64,000 nucleotides of DNA, from positions 67,437-131,436 of the forward strand of contig SVJM01000003.1 in NCBI GenBank assembly GCA_015068975.1, in the 5' to 3' direction. Positions within the stretch are counted from its first letter, which is position 1, and the number at the start of each line of letters is the position of its first letter. The position numbers and the translations under genes are program-made. Source of the DNA: Oscillospiraceae bacterium. GTDB taxonomy: Bacteria > Bacillota > Clostridia > UMGS1810. Under the pieces are notes generated by a model. It searched no databases and had not been told where the DNA came from. It worked only from the letters and a program-made list of their open reading frames with translations. Below, piece after piece: positions 40,871 to 49,261 of this stretch.

Positions 40871-42070
40871 TTAAATCTCTATCATACCCACATGGGCATT
40901 TTTACCCGGAAGAACATTGAAGAAAAGCTTATTTCCGTCATTGGTAAATACGGGATGATGACATATCCTGTGTGGGTTTCTGCCACTCCTTTGGGGGATG
41001 ATATTTTTTTGTGGGATTTCAAGTGTGCGTACAGGCTTTCCTGTTGTAAGATCATATAATAAGACCTGTCCAAGACTTGTTTCAAATCCATTATTAATAT
41101 ATCTGGTATCATCTGTTGCAAGTAAGTTGTAATTTGTTGGACATATACTTGGGTGTCCACCGCTTGAATGATCTACAAGCTTTGTAAGATTTGTTCCGTC
41201 ACTGTTTACACTTGCAATATAGAATTTATCATTTTTTGTAGGTTTGTAATAACCAACAAGGCGTTTCCCGTCAGGATGCCAGTTAAAATGTGTACCTACA
41301 CTTTCGCCGCCCACATCAATTATATAATTCACATTATTTAAATTTTTGTCTGCAGAAAAAAGATAGCATAGCCGTGGCTCTCCCCTTTTCTGACAGTGGT
41401 TGCCGAAGTGAAACATAAAGTTTTCTCCGCTGCGATCCCACCTTACACAATAGCTCATAAGTGTAAGTCCCTCATCATCGCCAAATCTTGATCTCATTTC
41501 TTTGTCAAGTTTTATAAGCTTATCTCTGTCAGGATGAATACTCAATATATCATTGATTGTAAGTTTAAGCTCCGTTTTGCCTGTATTCATATCATAAACA
41601 AACAGACCGTGCTTGTCCCTCGCCTGAAACGGAACATTTGCAATATGAGGATTGTATACACCTGTACCGTAGCCTGCCGCATAAAGCATCCCCAGAAGTC
41701 CCGATACAATGGGAGTATCTGTTGGGGGTGCACCTTCCATATCCCCATCTATAACCACTTCTTTTCCGCTGTCAAGATATCTCATCACAATAAGAGGATT
41801 GTCCTCTGTTCCTGATTTGTAGAAAACTCTTTTTCCGTCACAGCTCCATGATTGCCAGAGCCCTGTATGATAAAAATCAGCTGATACGGGCTGGTCACCA
41901 AAGGTTTCGATTACCTCTCCATCCTCTGAAAAAATATATACTCTCGCAATGTTATTGTCAAGGTCCGCACCTGAAAGAACCACTCTTTTAGAACCATCAG
42001 GAGCAACAGGATCCACAGTGAAATAACTGTGTATCATCCATATGCCCTCTACCCCATATTTTTTGTACAT
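40871..42070 (-). CDS. Oligogalacturonate lyase-like beta-propeller (PL22 type)
   Basis: A 399-residue soluble protein with repeated [34 protein letters not shown] and [12 protein letters not shown] blocks, the blades of a seven-bladed propeller of the TolB/oligogalacturonate lyase kind. The end [15 protein letters not shown] and [14 protein letters not shown] supply the histidines that hold the metal in PL22 lyases. PL22 cleaves short oligogalacturonates in the cytosol to unsaturated uronates. It starts immediately after the GH105 gene stop and has GAGGG upstream. Activity should be tested, as some family members are not lyases. Confidence 0.75.
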   Translation of the reverse strand: MYKKYGVEGIWMIHSYFTVDPVAPDGSKRVVLSGADLDNNIARVYIFSEDGEVIETFGDQPVSADFYHTGLWQSWSCDGKRVFYKSGTEDNPLIVMRYLDSGKEVVIDGDMEGAPPTDTPIVSGLLGMLYAAGYGTGVYNPHIANVPFQARDKHGLFVYDMNTGKTELKLTINDILSIHPDRDKLIKLDKEMRSRFGDDEGLTLMSYCVRWDRSGENFMFHFGNHCQKRGEPRLCYLFSADKNLNNVNYIIDVGGESVGTHFNWHPDGKRLVGYYKPTKNDKFYIASVNSDGTNLTKLVDHSSGGHPSICPTNYNLLATDDTRYINNGFETSLGQVLLYDLTTGKPVRTLEIPQKNIIPQRSGRNPHRICHHPVFTNDGNKLFFNVLPGKNAHVGMIEI

Positions 42071-43162
42071 TTAAATCAACCCTCTTTGTTTGTAAACCTC
42101 ATTACCGATTTCCACTTCATAAATCCCATTAAGATAAGCACCTGCCATACCCATCATAAGACTGCCGAATGAATGTTGATCATTTGAACAAGGAGTAAGC
42201 TCGGTAATATATGCTTTTGGTGTGCCCATATCTTCTCCTTCACCGGGACAACGGCAACCGGGACATACTCTGTGTGTTGAAAAGTCTTCTGTTATACAGA
42301 AACTGCATATACCTTTTATAGCTTTTTCCAGTGCGGTTTTGTATTTTTCATCTTCAAGAAGACCGATGCTTATACCTCTGCCTATACAATAGGCAAAAAG
42401 TCCCGTGCAGGTGGATTCATCCCAGGAAAGCTCCTCAGGAATCTCCTGACGCCAAAGTCCCCTTCTTGTCTGATGGGGCAAAATTGCATCAACATGGTTT
42501 ACAAAATATTCCTCTGCTTTTTTTCTGTGTTTTGAATCCACGGGAAGATAGGTCACAAGCTCTGTAAGAGCGATAAGTCCCCATCCGTTTCCTCTGCCCC
42601 AGTGATCTGTGGTTATTGCATTTTTTTGAGGTAAAAATCCCTTTGCCTGATGCAAAAGACCATTTGACTTATCCATAAAGAAATCATACATCATAAAGCA
42701 CTGCTCTGCAGCAAAATCAATATACTTTTCTTCCTTTGATTTTACCCCTGCATAAAGGCAGAAGGGGGAAGTAAAGGTGATAATATCTATCCATGTTTTA
42801 CCTGCCTCAGGACAGCTTGGCATACAAAGGAGACCATTTTCTTCCTTGGGAGAATTAATGGTCATTTCGGCATATTCCAAAACTTCTTTTCGGGCATCTT
42901 CCATATATCCCTTCATATACATAAATGCTTTTCCGTTGCCACCCACCTTGTATGTGCAGACATTGTACTGAGGGTGGTTTCTTTCTCCCGGATATGTGGA
43001 AAGAAACTCAACGCATTTTTTTATCAGTCTTTCATCCTTAGCCGCATCTGCAATCAAAGACAAGGCATAGTATGCCAGAATGGCGGGATAGCTTTTCATC
43101 TCCTGAGAGGTTTCATATTTTTCTATAAGTTTTTCCGCCAGTTCCAAGGTGCTTATTTTCAT
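42071..43162 (-). CDS. Unsaturated glycuronyl hydrolase, GH105/GH88 family
   Basis: A 363-residue alpha/alpha-toroid enzyme. DHWGRGNGWGLIALTELV near residue 190 is the characteristic motif of GH105, with the catalytic aspartate at its start. The N-terminal part NGLLCMPSCPEAGKTWIDIITFTSPFCL has the second conserved aspartate. GH88/GH105 enzymes hydrolyse the unsaturated uronic acid at the end of oligosaccharides left by polysaccharide lyases, mainly from rhamnogalacturonan or pectin. There is no signal peptide, so substrates must be imported. GGGAG precedes the ATG. Confidence 0.88.
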   Translation of the reverse strand: MKISTLELAEKLIEKYETSQEMKSYPAILAYYALSLIADAAKDERLIKKCVEFLSTYPGERNHPQYNVCTYKVGGNGKAFMYMKGYMEDARKEVLEYAEMTINSPKEENGLLCMPSCPEAGKTWIDIITFTSPFCLYAGVKSKEEKYIDFAAEQCFMMYDFFMDKSNGLLHQAKGFLPQKNAITTDHWGRGNGWGLIALTELVTYLPVDSKHRKKAEEYFVNHVDAILPHQTRRGLWRQEIPEELSWDESTCTGLFAYCIGRGISIGLLEDEKYKTALEKAIKGICSFCITEDFSTHRVCPGCRCPGEGEDMGTPKAYITELTPCSNDQHSFGSLMMGMAGAYLNGIYEVEIGNEVYKQRGLI

Positions 43163-43178
43163 TTAAGAACACTCCCTG

Positions 43179-43880
43179 TTAAAATTTCGCCATACTTTCA
43201 AAAGAAATTTCGTGAATCTGAACATTTGGATTGGATGTAAGAACAAACATAATGATGTCACATACATCATCTGCACTCATAAGCTTTGTTCTGTCCACTT
43301 TTCTGTCTCCCCAGAAGGCTGTATCGGCACCGCCCGGGTTAACTGTTGTCACTCTGATTTTCTTTGATGCCACCTGCAAAAGAAGAGCCTTTGAAAGCAT
43401 ATTTACTGCTGCCTTTGCTGTGCAATAGAGAGGTGCATTTCCATTGGCATTAATAGCTGCCATTGAGCCGATATTGATGATAACTGCAGGAGATTGGGCA
43501 TGATGAGCAAAGTGCTTTGATGTAAGGAAGGTTCCCTTCACATTTACATCCATCATTGTATCAAATGCTTCTACAGGAGTCTCGGGAATCTGTCCCGGGA
43601 TGGATAATCCTGCAAGGTTAAGAAGTCCGTAAAACTCTCCGTTTGCCTTGTAGCTTTCTTCGATAAATGCTTCTACCTGTGCTTCATCGGTAATATCTAT
43701 TACCTTAGAAAAAACTTCTGTTTTTCCATTTATTTCTTCCTTAAGCTTATTTAATAATCCCTCATCATTTGAACAAAGCGAAAGCTTTGCTCCCATATCT
43801 GCAAGTCTTTTTGTAAGGATTGAACCCATACCGCCGCTTGCTCCTGTAATAACAATATGTTTACCTTTCATATCTACCAT
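43179..43880 (-). CDS. Short-chain dehydrogenase/reductase (first of two)
   Basis: A 233-residue classical SDR. The NAD(P) motif is IVITGASGGMGSILTKRL (GxxxGxG, residues 9-25), then LLNLAGLS (usually NNAG), IINIGSMAAI (catalytic serine) and YCTAKAAV (YxxxK). The NNAG element is modified (NLAG). The substrate is unknown; in this operon it would oxidise or reduce a uronate-derived acid or sugar. GGAGG lies 9 bases upstream of the ATG at 43880; an earlier in-frame codon lacks a binding site. Confidence 0.88.
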   Translation of the reverse strand: MVDMKGKHIVITGASGGMGSILTKRLADMGAKLSLCSNDEGLLNKLKEEINGKTEVFSKVIDITDEAQVEAFIEESYKANGEFYGLLNLAGLSIPGQIPETPVEAFDTMMDVNVKGTFLTSKHFAHHAQSPAVIINIGSMAAINANGNAPLYCTAKAAVNMLSKALLLQVASKKIRVTTVNPGGADTAFWGDRKVDRTKLMSADDVCDIIMFVLTSNPNVQIHEISFESMAKF

Positions 43881-43913
43881 TTTTGTATCCTCCAATATTT
43901 TTTATTTTTGAAT

Positions 43914-44630
43914 TTAAAAGTATCCGCCGTTTTCTACAACTGTTGTAGGCTTCATACCACTTTCTACCATTTCTTTTATCTTCACTTCATTATCTCTTAT
44001 TTCTTCTGCACGAAGCAGTACATCATAGGCTATTTCTCTTGGAATACAGATACATCCGTCAATATCCCCCAGAATAACATCACCGGGGTATACAAGCACA
44101 TTACCCATCATAACTGGCATCTGATATCCTATTATACGAAATCTTCCAAGCATACCGTTTGATGTTCTGTATTTACAGAAGAGAGGAAATCCAAGCTCAA
44201 GTACTCTGTCTGTATCTCTCACTCCTCCGTCTACAACTGCACCACGACATCCCTGACGAATACTTGCCATAGTCATTATCTCGCCCCATTGAGCAGATTC
44301 ATTATCCTCGCTTGTGTCCCACACGCATACACTGTCCTCAGGAATTGACTCAAGCATTTTTGCCCTGTCGATCATTTCTTCATTCAGTGTAAGGTTTTTT
44401 GACCCTTTGATAGTAAATGCACATCCAGCCATTTTCATACTTTCTCTTAATGGCATAAGATTGTTTGGGAATGTCTGAAATGTAAGCTCCATTTCTCTTA
44501 ACACATCATTTACCATAGGAGTAGATACCTTCATATATCTGTCTATAAGTTCCTTTTCCTTGATTGGAAAGGGGTCATTTTTTATCTTCGCTCTTTCCTC
44601 TTTTAGACTGTCATAATTTAGTCCTGCCAT
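43914..44630 (-). CDS. RraA-like family protein (aldolase-type fold)
   Basis: A 238-residue protein with the RraA / 4-hydroxy-4-methyl-2-oxoglutarate aldolase fold: GEIMTMASIRQGCRGAVVDGGVRDTD contains the glycine-rich loop plus the catalytic arginine-aspartate pair, and PGDVILGDIDGCICIPRE is the second signature. Members with the R-D pair are usually metal-dependent lyases of 2-oxo acids, so this one may cleave or decarboxylate a keto-acid made by the dehydrogenases in the operon. GGAGG precedes the ATG. The neighbouring gene ends one base before. Confidence 0.85.
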   Translation of the reverse strand: MAGLNYDSLKEERAKIKNDPFPIKEKELIDRYMKVSTPMVNDVLREMELTFQTFPNNLMPLRESMKMAGCAFTIKGSKNLTLNEEMIDRAKMLESIPEDSVCVWDTSEDNESAQWGEIMTMASIRQGCRGAVVDGGVRDTDRVLELGFPLFCKYRTSNGMLGRFRIIGYQMPVMMGNVLVYPGDVILGDIDGCICIPREIAYDVLLRAEEIRDNEVKIKEMVESGMKPTTVVENGGYF

Positions 44631-45452
44631 TTAATTTTCCTCCTGAATATATTTCCTAACAGCTTCTCTGGTTTCAAGCACAAAGGCTTCGTTGGGAGAG
44701 TCTATAATAATATCAATACTTTCGAAAGCTTCACAAATCTTTTTGAAAAGATACTCAAAGTCAATATCACCTTTCCCGGGGATTGTCACCTTTTTTGATC
44801 CATCTCTGAAGGTCACATCCTTGATATGCATAAACTTGATTTTGTCTTTGAAATAATCAAAATATGTATCAAAAATTTCTCTTTGATTTTCTATATTTGA
44901 TTTATCCATAAGACCTGCCGGATCAAAAAGACATCCTATATTGGGACAATCAACCTCCGAAAGAAGCCTTCTTAGCACATCCACATTCCATATTGAATGG
45001 GGATATGCCATTTCAATACATACTGTAACACCTTTCCTTTGGGCATATTCAGAGATTATCTTAAGATTACTTTTTACCCTTTGGTAGTTTTCTTCACTGT
45101 GGGTTTCTTCTAAGGTGTCTCTTTTGCCTGTTTCTGTACAGATATATTTTATACCAAGTTCGGCTGTAAGTTCAATATATTTTAAAAACTTTTCCGTGGC
45201 TTCCCCTGATTCATCGCACAGATTCACATAACATCCTATTGCAACGATATTTAGTCCCTTAAGCTTTTCTATTATATATTCTGCAGTTTCTTTCACATCA
45301 AAGGAAAGATCCTGACAAATCTCTTTTGATATTTTCGGTGGTGACAGTTGAATATATGTAAATCCGTTTCTGATTAGATTCGCCTTTGCCTCATCCAATG
45401 TATCTCCCAGGAAGGCATGACTTTGTGTACCAAGATTAATCCTTGTTTTCAT
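44631..45452 (-). CDS. Sugar phosphate isomerase/epimerase-like TIM barrel
   Basis: A 273-residue AP-endonuclease-2/xylose-isomerase-like barrel. Metal ligands are visible in VTVCIEMAYPHSIW (E), GCLFDPAGLM (D, near residue 180), IKFMHIKDV (H) and DIIIDSPNE (a change of the more common E). This family contains isomerases, epimerases and dehydratases for sugars and keto acids. In this operon it may isomerise a uronate intermediate. The upstream site is weak (TTGGTAAATAACT), and the previous gene ends 2 bases before, so it is probably translated by coupling. Confidence 0.85.
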   Translation of the reverse strand: MKTRINLGTQSHAFLGDTLDEAKANLIRNGFTYIQLSPPKISKEICQDLSFDVKETAEYIIEKLKGLNIVAIGCYVNLCDESGEATEKFLKYIELTAELGIKYICTETGKRDTLEETHSEENYQRVKSNLKIISEYAQRKGVTVCIEMAYPHSIWNVDVLRRLLSEVDCPNIGCLFDPAGLMDKSNIENQREIFDTYFDYFKDKIKFMHIKDVTFRDGSKKVTIPGKGDIDFEYLFKKICEAFESIDIIIDSPNEAFVLETREAVRKYIQEEN

Positions 45453-45454
45453 AG

Positions 45455-46213
45455 TTATTTACCAAGATATCCGCCATCAACAGGGATCACTGCACCTGAC
45501 ATATAGTCAGAAGCTCTTGATGCCAAAAATATAGCAAGGCCCTTCATATCATCGGGAGTACCCCATCTGCCAAGAGGAATTCTTGCTGTGATATCAGCAT
45601 TTCTCTTTTCATCATTGATAAGATTGGTGTTCATTTCTGTTGCCATATATCCGGGGGCAATAGCATTTACATTTATTCCCTTTGATGCCCATTCATTTGA
45701 AAGCGCCTTTGTAAGCTGTGCCACGCCACCCTTTGCAGCGGCATATGCAGGAACTGTAAATCCACCGAAGAAGCTTAGCATCGAAGCAAGATTGATGATT
45801 TTTCCATAGCCTTTTTTTATCATTTCTCTTCCTGCAAGCTGACAAAGAGTAAATACTGATGTAAGGTTTACATTAAGAACTGCCTGCCAGTCCTCCATAG
45901 GGAATTCTTCGCATTTATGTCTTCTCTGAATACCTGCATTGTTTACAAGTATATCAAGATTTCCGTCAAACACTTCAAGAGCTTTATTAAAGCCTTCTTC
46001 TATACTTTCTGTTTTTGAAAGATCGCACTTGATACCTGTCACATCAAAGCCTTTAGCCCTCATTTCATCTGCAGCAGTATATACACTGTCACCTGATGCA
46101 AAGATTATAACCTTCGCGCCTGCTTCACAAAGTCCCTCTGCAATACCTCTGCCCAAGCCTCTGTTGCCACCTGTAACAATGGCAGTTTTTCCTGTAAGAT
46201 CAAACAAGTTCAT
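45455..46213 (-). CDS. SDR dehydrogenase, KduD-like (2-deoxy-D-gluconate / 5-keto-4-deoxyuronate metabolism)
   Basis: A 252-residue SDR with TAIVTGGNRGLGRGIAEGL (GxxxGxG), LVNNAGIQRRHKCEEFPMEDW (NNAG, in a context typical of KduD), INLASMLSFFGG (S) and YAAAKGGVAQL (YxxxK), ending SGAVIPVDGGYLGK. KduD reduces 5-keto-4-deoxy products to 2-keto-3-deoxygluconate in uronate breakdown, which fits the lyase and GH105 genes. The start ATG at 46213 has AAGGAGTG upstream; an earlier frame start has none. No kduI-type isomerase lies nearby. Confidence 0.87.
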   Translation of the reverse strand: MNLFDLTGKTAIVTGGNRGLGRGIAEGLCEAGAKVIIFASGDSVYTAADEMRAKGFDVTGIKCDLSKTESIEEGFNKALEVFDGNLDILVNNAGIQRRHKCEEFPMEDWQAVLNVNLTSVFTLCQLAGREMIKKGYGKIINLASMLSFFGGFTVPAYAAAKGGVAQLTKALSNEWASKGINVNAIAPGYMATEMNTNLINDEKRNADITARIPLGRWGTPDDMKGLAIFLASRASDYMSGAVIPVDGGYLGK

Positions 46214-46238
46214 TACAATACACTCCTTTCTCAATGTA

Positions 46239-47243
46239 TCAGAATTTGTACATTACTTTTATAGCACCTGTCCCCTTTGTGAAAAGAAGATCAAAGCCTT
46301 CCTGTGCCTTGTCACATGGAAGCACGTGTGTAATAACCTTTTCAAATAATGGTTCTTTGGATGCTATCTGTGCTGCTACCACGAAATCTGACTGTCTGTA
46401 TACTCTTACAAACTCTATGGAAAGCTCCTTTGCCATACCCTTGAACAATGGCAACTGAGGAGGCTTTTTGTAAGAAGCAACAATTACAATCTGTCCCTTT
46501 ACCTTAACTGTATCAAGTAATATATCTGCAACAGGCTGAACACCTGCACAGTCATATACATGGTCAAAGCCATCTCCGTTGGTCTTTTCCTTTACAACCT
46601 CCATAATGTCAGTCTTCATGGTATTTACCACTTCAAAGCCCATATCTTCTGCAATTTTTATTCTGGCTTCATCTGTTTCCACCAATACAATATCTCTTGC
46701 ACCAAAGAGTCTTAATGTAAGTGCAAGACAAAGACCGATAGTACCGCAACCGAATACAAGTGCATTGTTTCCCGGTACAAATTTTCTTTCTCGCAAGGTA
46801 TGCACACAAACTGCTATAGGCTCTAAAAGTGCCGCCAGAGCATCAGACATATCATCGGGAACAGGGATAATCTGATCCCCGGGGATGGTCACATACTCTG
46901 CCATACCACCATCTGCATCAATACCATAAAGACCGAGAGTATTGCAAACGTGCTTATTACCCTCTTTACATGGTGTGCAGTTGCCACAGGAAATAAGCGG
47001 ATACGCTGTGACCCTTGTGCCTTTTTTTAAGCCACACACATCATTCTCAAGTACCCCTGAAAATTCGTGACCGATTACCAAAGGTGCTTTTGCTCTTGGA
47101 TGTGTACCCATATAAATGTTTAAATCTGTACCGCATATGCCTGCATGTGATACTTTGATCAGTCCCCAGCCTTCTTTTACCTGAGGCATTGGAATATCAC
47201 GGACTTCAATTTTTTGTGCATCTAAATACTGAATTGCTTTCAT
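46239..47243 (-). CDS. Zinc-dependent medium-chain alcohol dehydrogenase
   Basis: A 334-residue MDR enzyme. Catalytic zinc ligands are in HAGICGTD (C) and VIGHEFSG (H-E); structural zinc cysteines are CGNCTPCKEGNKHVC (four). The Rossmann motif is ALVFGCGTIGLCLALTL, residues 165-180. The best matches by eye are threonine/sorbitol-type and L-idonate-like dehydrogenases, so oxidation of a polyol or uronate-derived sugar acid is likely. GGAGATACAG precedes the ATG. It is the second gene of the operon. Confidence 0.9.
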   Translation of the reverse strand: MKAIQYLDAQKIEVRDIPMPQVKEGWGLIKVSHAGICGTDLNIYMGTHPRAKAPLVIGHEFSGVLENDVCGLKKGTRVTAYPLISCGNCTPCKEGNKHVCNTLGLYGIDADGGMAEYVTIPGDQIIPVPDDMSDALAALLEPIAVCVHTLRERKFVPGNNALVFGCGTIGLCLALTLRLFGARDIVLVETDEARIKIAEDMGFEVVNTMKTDIMEVVKEKTNGDGFDHVYDCAGVQPVADILLDTVKVKGQIVIVASYKKPPQLPLFKGMAKELSIEFVRVYRQSDFVVAAQIASKEPLFEKVITHVLPCDKAQEGFDLLFTKGTGAIKVMYKF

Positions 47244-47262
47244 AACTGTATCTCCTTTCAGA

Positions 47263-48222
47263 TTATAAATTATTTACAGGATAATGAACCTTCTCGCCGT
47301 TCATAAATCTTACTGCTTCTTCTGCTACTTTTCTTTTAAGCTCAACTGCTGATTCTTCTGAGTACCAGGCTGCGTGAGGGGAAATTGTAAAATTGTCAAA
47401 CTTAAGAAGCGGATTATCCTTTGTGAGAGGTTCTTTTTCTACCACATCAAGACCTGCACCGGCAATAAGCTTGTTTTCCAATGCAAAAAGGAGTGCATCT
47501 TCATCAATGATGCCACCTCGTGATACATTGATTATGTAGGCAGTATCCTTCATCTTTTCGAACTCTTTTTTTGAAAACGCGTGATATGTGGTATCATCCT
47601 TAGGTGAATGAATAGATATAATATCAGATTTTTTAAGAAACTCATCAAATGACACAAATTCTACAAAATCAGGAAAGGATCTTTCGGGATTGTTATGATT
47701 TATATCATAGGCGATTACCTTGCATCCGAGAGCTCTTACCCGCTTTGCAAATTCTGTCCCGATTCTTCCCACACCAAACACACCAACTGTTGTATCGGAC
47801 AATCTCTTCACGGGAATATTGTACTGATAATCCCATATTCCTTCACGTATGAGCTTATTTGAGATATTAAGCTTTCTCACAAGCATCATCATATGGCTCA
47901 AAGCCTGGTCTGCCACTTCTCTTGTGCCATAATCAGGTACATTACAAATCTGCACCCCATACTTTGTGGCGTCATCCACAGCTACATTATCAACGCCTAC
48001 TCCGTATCTTACAATACATTTGACTTCGGGAAGAGCAGAGAAAATCTTTTCATCCATCTTCACGTACTGATTAAGAAGTACAGTCGCACCTTTACACTTT
48101 TCAATTACTTCGTCCTGAGTCTGACATTTGAGCCACTTGTATTCATAGCCTGCTTTGTCAAGGACTTTCATTTCAGGTTCTATATCCTTGTGGTCAAGAT
48201 CACATATAATTATTTTTTCCAT
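47263..48222 (-). CDS. D-2-hydroxyacid dehydrogenase (CtBP/PGDH-like)
   Basis: A 319-residue NAD-dependent enzyme. Rossmann motif VGVFGVGRIGTEFAKRV near residue 145, catalytic arginine INVSRGGIIDEDAL, glutamate DVVEKEPLT, histidine in TISPHAAWYSE. There is no ACT domain, which separates it from serA. Substrates may be D-glycerate-, glyoxylate- or tartronate-like acids. It is the first gene of the ten-gene uronate operon. GAGGAT precedes the ATG, and an operator of AraC type stands 69 bases upstream. Confidence 0.88.
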   Translation of the reverse strand: MEKIIICDLDHKDIEPEMKVLDKAGYEYKWLKCQTQDEVIEKCKGATVLLNQYVKMDEKIFSALPEVKCIVRYGVGVDNVAVDDATKYGVQICNVPDYGTREVADQALSHMMMLVRKLNISNKLIREGIWDYQYNIPVKRLSDTTVGVFGVGRIGTEFAKRVRALGCKVIAYDINHNNPERSFPDFVEFVSFDEFLKKSDIISIHSPKDDTTYHAFSKKEFEKMKDTAYIINVSRGGIIDEDALLFALENKLIAGAGLDVVEKEPLTKDNPLLKFDNFTISPHAAWYSEESAVELKRKVAEEAVRFMNGEKVHYPVNNL

Positions 48223-48290
48223 TGTCTGATCCTCTTTTGATTATTTTATTACTATAATCATACATCTTAAATATCTAAAAAAATATTTAT

Positions 48291-48318
48291 ATCTTGCCAC
48301 TTATTATAAAAATATTGC
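48291..48318. promoter_or_regulatory. Two-half-site AraC-type operator, uronate operon
   Basis: Plus-strand direct repeats ATCTTGC (48291-48297) and ATATTGC (48312-48318) start 21 bp apart, two turns of the helix. The same pattern with the same spacing lies upstream of the GH10 gene. It also overlaps the -35 of the divergent araC promoter. Confidence 0.65.
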
Positions 48319-48343
48319 TTTTTTTATTTTTGTATACTATAAT
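48315..48343 (+). promoter_or_regulatory. Promoter of the AraC-family regulator gene
   Basis: TTGCTT, a 17-base spacer and TATAAT, 16 bases ahead of the ATG. The -35 overlaps the second half-site of the operator, so the regulator probably controls its own gene. Confidence 0.75.
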
Positions 48344-48359
48344 ATAAGCGGTGATGATT

Positions 48360-49175
48360 ATGAAAGAAGTATTGGATTTTAGTTTTAATGAAAAAGGAAG
48401 AGATAATTTTATCCATCAGAAGCACTATCACAACACCTGTTATGAGGTAATACATATAATCCACGGTGAGGGTAGTGTTGTGCTGAAGGACAAAATATAT
48501 CCTATGAAAAACAATTGCATATACTTTATAAACGGCATGGATATCCACTACACCGCGCCAAACAATCCTGCACAATATGTAAGAAGCAAAATTCTTATAA
48601 ACTCAGATTTTGTAGAAAATGTGGCAGAAAGTACCGATTGTCACGATCTTATAAAAAAGATATTCATTCAGGATGGAGGTATCTGCATAGAGCTGAATGA
48701 AAAAGAAAACGAAATTGTGGATAAAGAATTTAAAAAGATGAGCGAAACTCTGAAGAGTGGTTCGTACAAAAAACTGAATATCGCGATTTCACTTTTTAAT
48801 ATTTTTCAATATGCCAGAAACCACAATGAAGAATATGTGAAACCAAAGTCAGACAAAATTTCCGAAGTCCTTGAATATATAAACAAAAATATAGAGAAAA
48901 AAATCTCTCTTGATGACATATGCAAAAATGTCCATATAAGTAAGTATTATCTGTGTCATACCTTCAAAAAAAACACACAGATATCAATATACGACTATAT
49001 ACTGTCCAGAAGAATAAGTATGGCGAAAAAAAGGCTTATATACACCGATATGACAATATCCGAAATTGCTCTTTGTTGCGGTTTTTCAAGCTTTGCATAT
49101 TTCAGCAAAGCATTTAAAGAAGCAGAAAGCCTTACACCTAAGCAGTATCGCAAAAACTATTCTAAACATGAATAA
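48360..49175 (+). CDS. AraC-family transcriptional regulator with N-terminal cupin sensor
   Basis: A 271-residue regulator. Residues 10-130 form a sugar-sensing cupin (HYHNTCYEVIHIIHGEGSVVL, YPMKNNCIYFINGMDIHY). The C-terminal AraC domain holds two helix-turn-helices: LDDICKNVHISKYYLCHTFKKNTQISIYDYILSRRI and SEIALCCGFSSFAYFSKAFKEAESLTPKQYRK. GGTGATGATT precedes the ATG. It is divergent from the uronate operon, and a matching operator lies between them and also before the GH10 gene, so it is the leading candidate activator of both. Confidence 0.9.
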   Translation: MKEVLDFSFNEKGRDNFIHQKHYHNTCYEVIHIIHGEGSVVLKDKIYPMKNNCIYFINGMDIHYTAPNNPAQYVRSKILINSDFVENVAESTDCHDLIKKIFIQDGGICIELNEKENEIVDKEFKKMSETLKSGSYKKLNIAISLFNIFQYARNHNEEYVKPKSDKISEVLEYINKNIEKKISLDDICKNVHISKYYLCHTFKKNTQISIYDYILSRRISMAKKRLIYTDMTISEIALCCGFSSFAYFSKAFKEAESLTPKQYRKNYSKHE

Positions 49176-49218
49176 AAAACTACACCGAAAGGGATGATCT
49201 CTTTCGGTGTAGTTTTTT
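49174..49218. terminator. Bidirectional terminator between the araC gene and the GH10 gene
   Basis: AAAAAACTACACCGAAAG pairs with its complement around a short loop, giving an 18-bp stem with A- and T-runs at both ends. It ends both convergent transcripts. Confidence 0.9.
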
Positions 49219-49261
49219 ATTTATAGGATTTTTACTGAAATAATTTAATGCTTCAAATACA

